Assembly (NCBI GenBank): GCA_002839245.1 | Contig: PGXR01000248.1 | Coordinates: forward strand, 1-6,137 | Source of the DNA: Spirochaetae bacterium HGW-Spirochaetae-7 | GTDB taxonomy: Bacteria; Spirochaetota; Spirochaetia; Treponematales; UBA12059 | DNA length: 6,137 nucleotides | Direction: 5' to 3' | Shown: positions 5,328-6,137 of the stretch, piece by piece | Position numbering within the stretch: position 1 is the stretch's first letter | Layout of the letters: the number at the start of each line of letters is the position of its first letter | Made by a program: the position numbers and the translations under genes | The notes under the pieces: model-generated | Seen by the model: only the letters and a program-made list of their open reading frames with translations | Database searches by the model: none | Told to the model about the DNA's origin: nothing

Positions 5328-6137
5328 GCTTCGTCTCGCCTTTCCCCTTGCGGAGGATGCCCGCGGCGCGCTCGGAAGCGCGGGCAACGATGCCGTCGAT
5401 GTCGAGGAGGACCTTGCCGTCCTTCTTGACCCAGCTTCCGGCGACCATCGAGTGGAGCACGTTGCGGGCGTCGGCGGAGTAGATGATGGCCGCGAGTGGA
5501 TCGTAGACCGGCGCGGTAGACGGCCGGGAAAGGTCCCACAGCACGAAGTCCGCCGGCGCTCCCGCCTCGATACGCCCGGTGCCGAACGGCAGGGCGTCGT
5601 GGCCTCGCATCAATATTTTCCAGGTGGCCTTGAGAGCGAAGGATTCGGCGTTCCTCTCCTGGTACTTGCCGACCAGAGCGAGCAGCCTGGCTTGTTCGAG
5701 CGGCGACAGCGTGTTCGAGCTGGCCGCCCCGTCGGTGCCGATGCACAGCGGCAATTCGTCGGGGCGCCGCCAGACGCGTCCGGGGCCTTCTCCCAGCTTC
5801 ATGTAGGTCTTCATGCAGACGGCCAGCCAGGTCCGCTCGCCCAGCAGTTCGCGTTCCTCGTCGAGTATCCAGTAGCCGTGGCCGATGATGAGCGGCAGTT
5901 CCATGAGGCCCGAATCGGATACCACGCGGAACGGCGTCCTTCCGTAGGCGTCCTGGCTCGCGGCGATCTGCGGCTCGGCGTCCGCAACGTGCAGGTGCGC
6001 GCCGACGCCCAGGTCCCTTGCGGCCCTGGCGCAGCGCCCCAGTTCGGCGGGACTGCAGGTGTACGGCGAGTGCGGCCCCAGCCTGAGCGACAGCCTGCCG
6101 GCCCGGCCGTTCCACTGCCGCACCAGGTCGGAAGCCC
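5317..6137 (-). CDS. Amidohydrolase, MTA/SAH (adenosine-type) deaminase-like, C-terminal part
   Basis: These are the last 272 residues of a metal-dependent amidohydrolase; the N-terminus, including the HxH metal motif, is right of the window. Motifs in visible numbering: GPHSPYTCSP (20-29), AHLHVAD (46-52) with metal ligand H49, GHGYW (85-89) with H86, and CIGTDGAASSN (131-141) with metal ligand D135. The C-terminal PADFVLWDL...PVYDPLAAIIYSA segment (195-221) is typical of 5'-methylthioadenosine/S-adenosylhomocysteine deaminases and their ATZ/TRZ/SsnA relatives. The acid/base glutamate normally three residues after H49 is aspartate here (D52). The usual AHC is GHG, and the usual NPxSN segment reads VCMKTYMKLGEG, so this is a divergent subgroup. 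A deaminase of adenosine-like nucleosides fits with deoD and rbsK directly downstream, but the substrate is not proven; chlorohydrolase-like or guanine deaminase-like activities are alternatives. Confidence 0.85.
   Translation of the reverse strand, partial: ASDLVRQWNGRAGRLSLRLGPHSPYTCSPAELGRCARAARDLGVGAHLHVADAEPQIAASQDAYGRTPFRVVSDSGLMELPLIIGHGYWILDEERELLGERTWLAVCMKTYMKLGEGPGRVWRRPDELPLCIGTDGAASSNTLSPLEQARLLALVGKYQERNAESFALKATWKILMRGHDALPFGTGRIEAGAPADFVLWDLSRPSTAPVYDPLAAIIYSADARNVLHSMVAGSWVKKDGKVLLDIDGIVARASERAAGILRKGKGETKLAF

Overview
The window is GC-rich chromosomal DNA from a bacterium that uses the MEP isoprenoid route (ispH). All seven recognisable genes lie on the minus strand, so transcription runs from the right edge to the left. 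No tRNA, rRNA, insertion sequence, CRISPR array or phage gene is visible. Isoleucine ATA codons are frequent despite the high GC. The gene set and protein style would fit a GC-rich spirochaete or another anaerobe, but I cannot fix the taxon from this sequence.

Layout in transcription order, right to left: (1) 3' part of an amidohydrolase of the MTA/SAH deaminase type (5317-6137, 5' end outside the window); (2) ribokinase rbsK (4404-5327, probably a TTG start, 11-nt overlap); (3) purine nucleoside phosphorylase deoD (about 3665-4365), preceded by a perfect 3 x 12 bp tandem repeat that covers the rbsK stop; (4) ispH (2805-3668), abutting the deoD end; (5) a small nitroreductase (2185-2787); (6) uridine kinase udk (1484-2107), with a possible promoter of its own placed so that the mRNA would be leaderless; (7) after a 108-nt AT-rich gap with a good -35 box, a [2Fe-2S]/FAD oxidoreductase whose 3' end runs off the left edge (1-1375).

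Genes 1-3 and 6 form a nucleoside salvage and catabolism set: deamination of an adenosine-type nucleoside, phosphorolysis to base and ribose-1-phosphate, phosphorylation of free ribose, and phosphorylation of uridine/cytidine. ispH and the nitroreductase sit inside the same tight run and are probably co-transcribed passengers. The FAD enzyme looks like a separate transcription unit.

The most notable irregularity is the deoD 3' end. Its frame has no stop where the family normally ends and runs on through ispH out of frame. A one-base (-1) shift just before the junction would restore a normal-length DeoD ending in a TGA that overlaps the ispH ATG. I see no clear novel defence, mobile or regulatory system. 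The oddities are the deoD/ispH junction, the triplicated stop-codon repeat, the possible leaderless udk, and a Glu-to-Asp change in the amidohydrolase active site.
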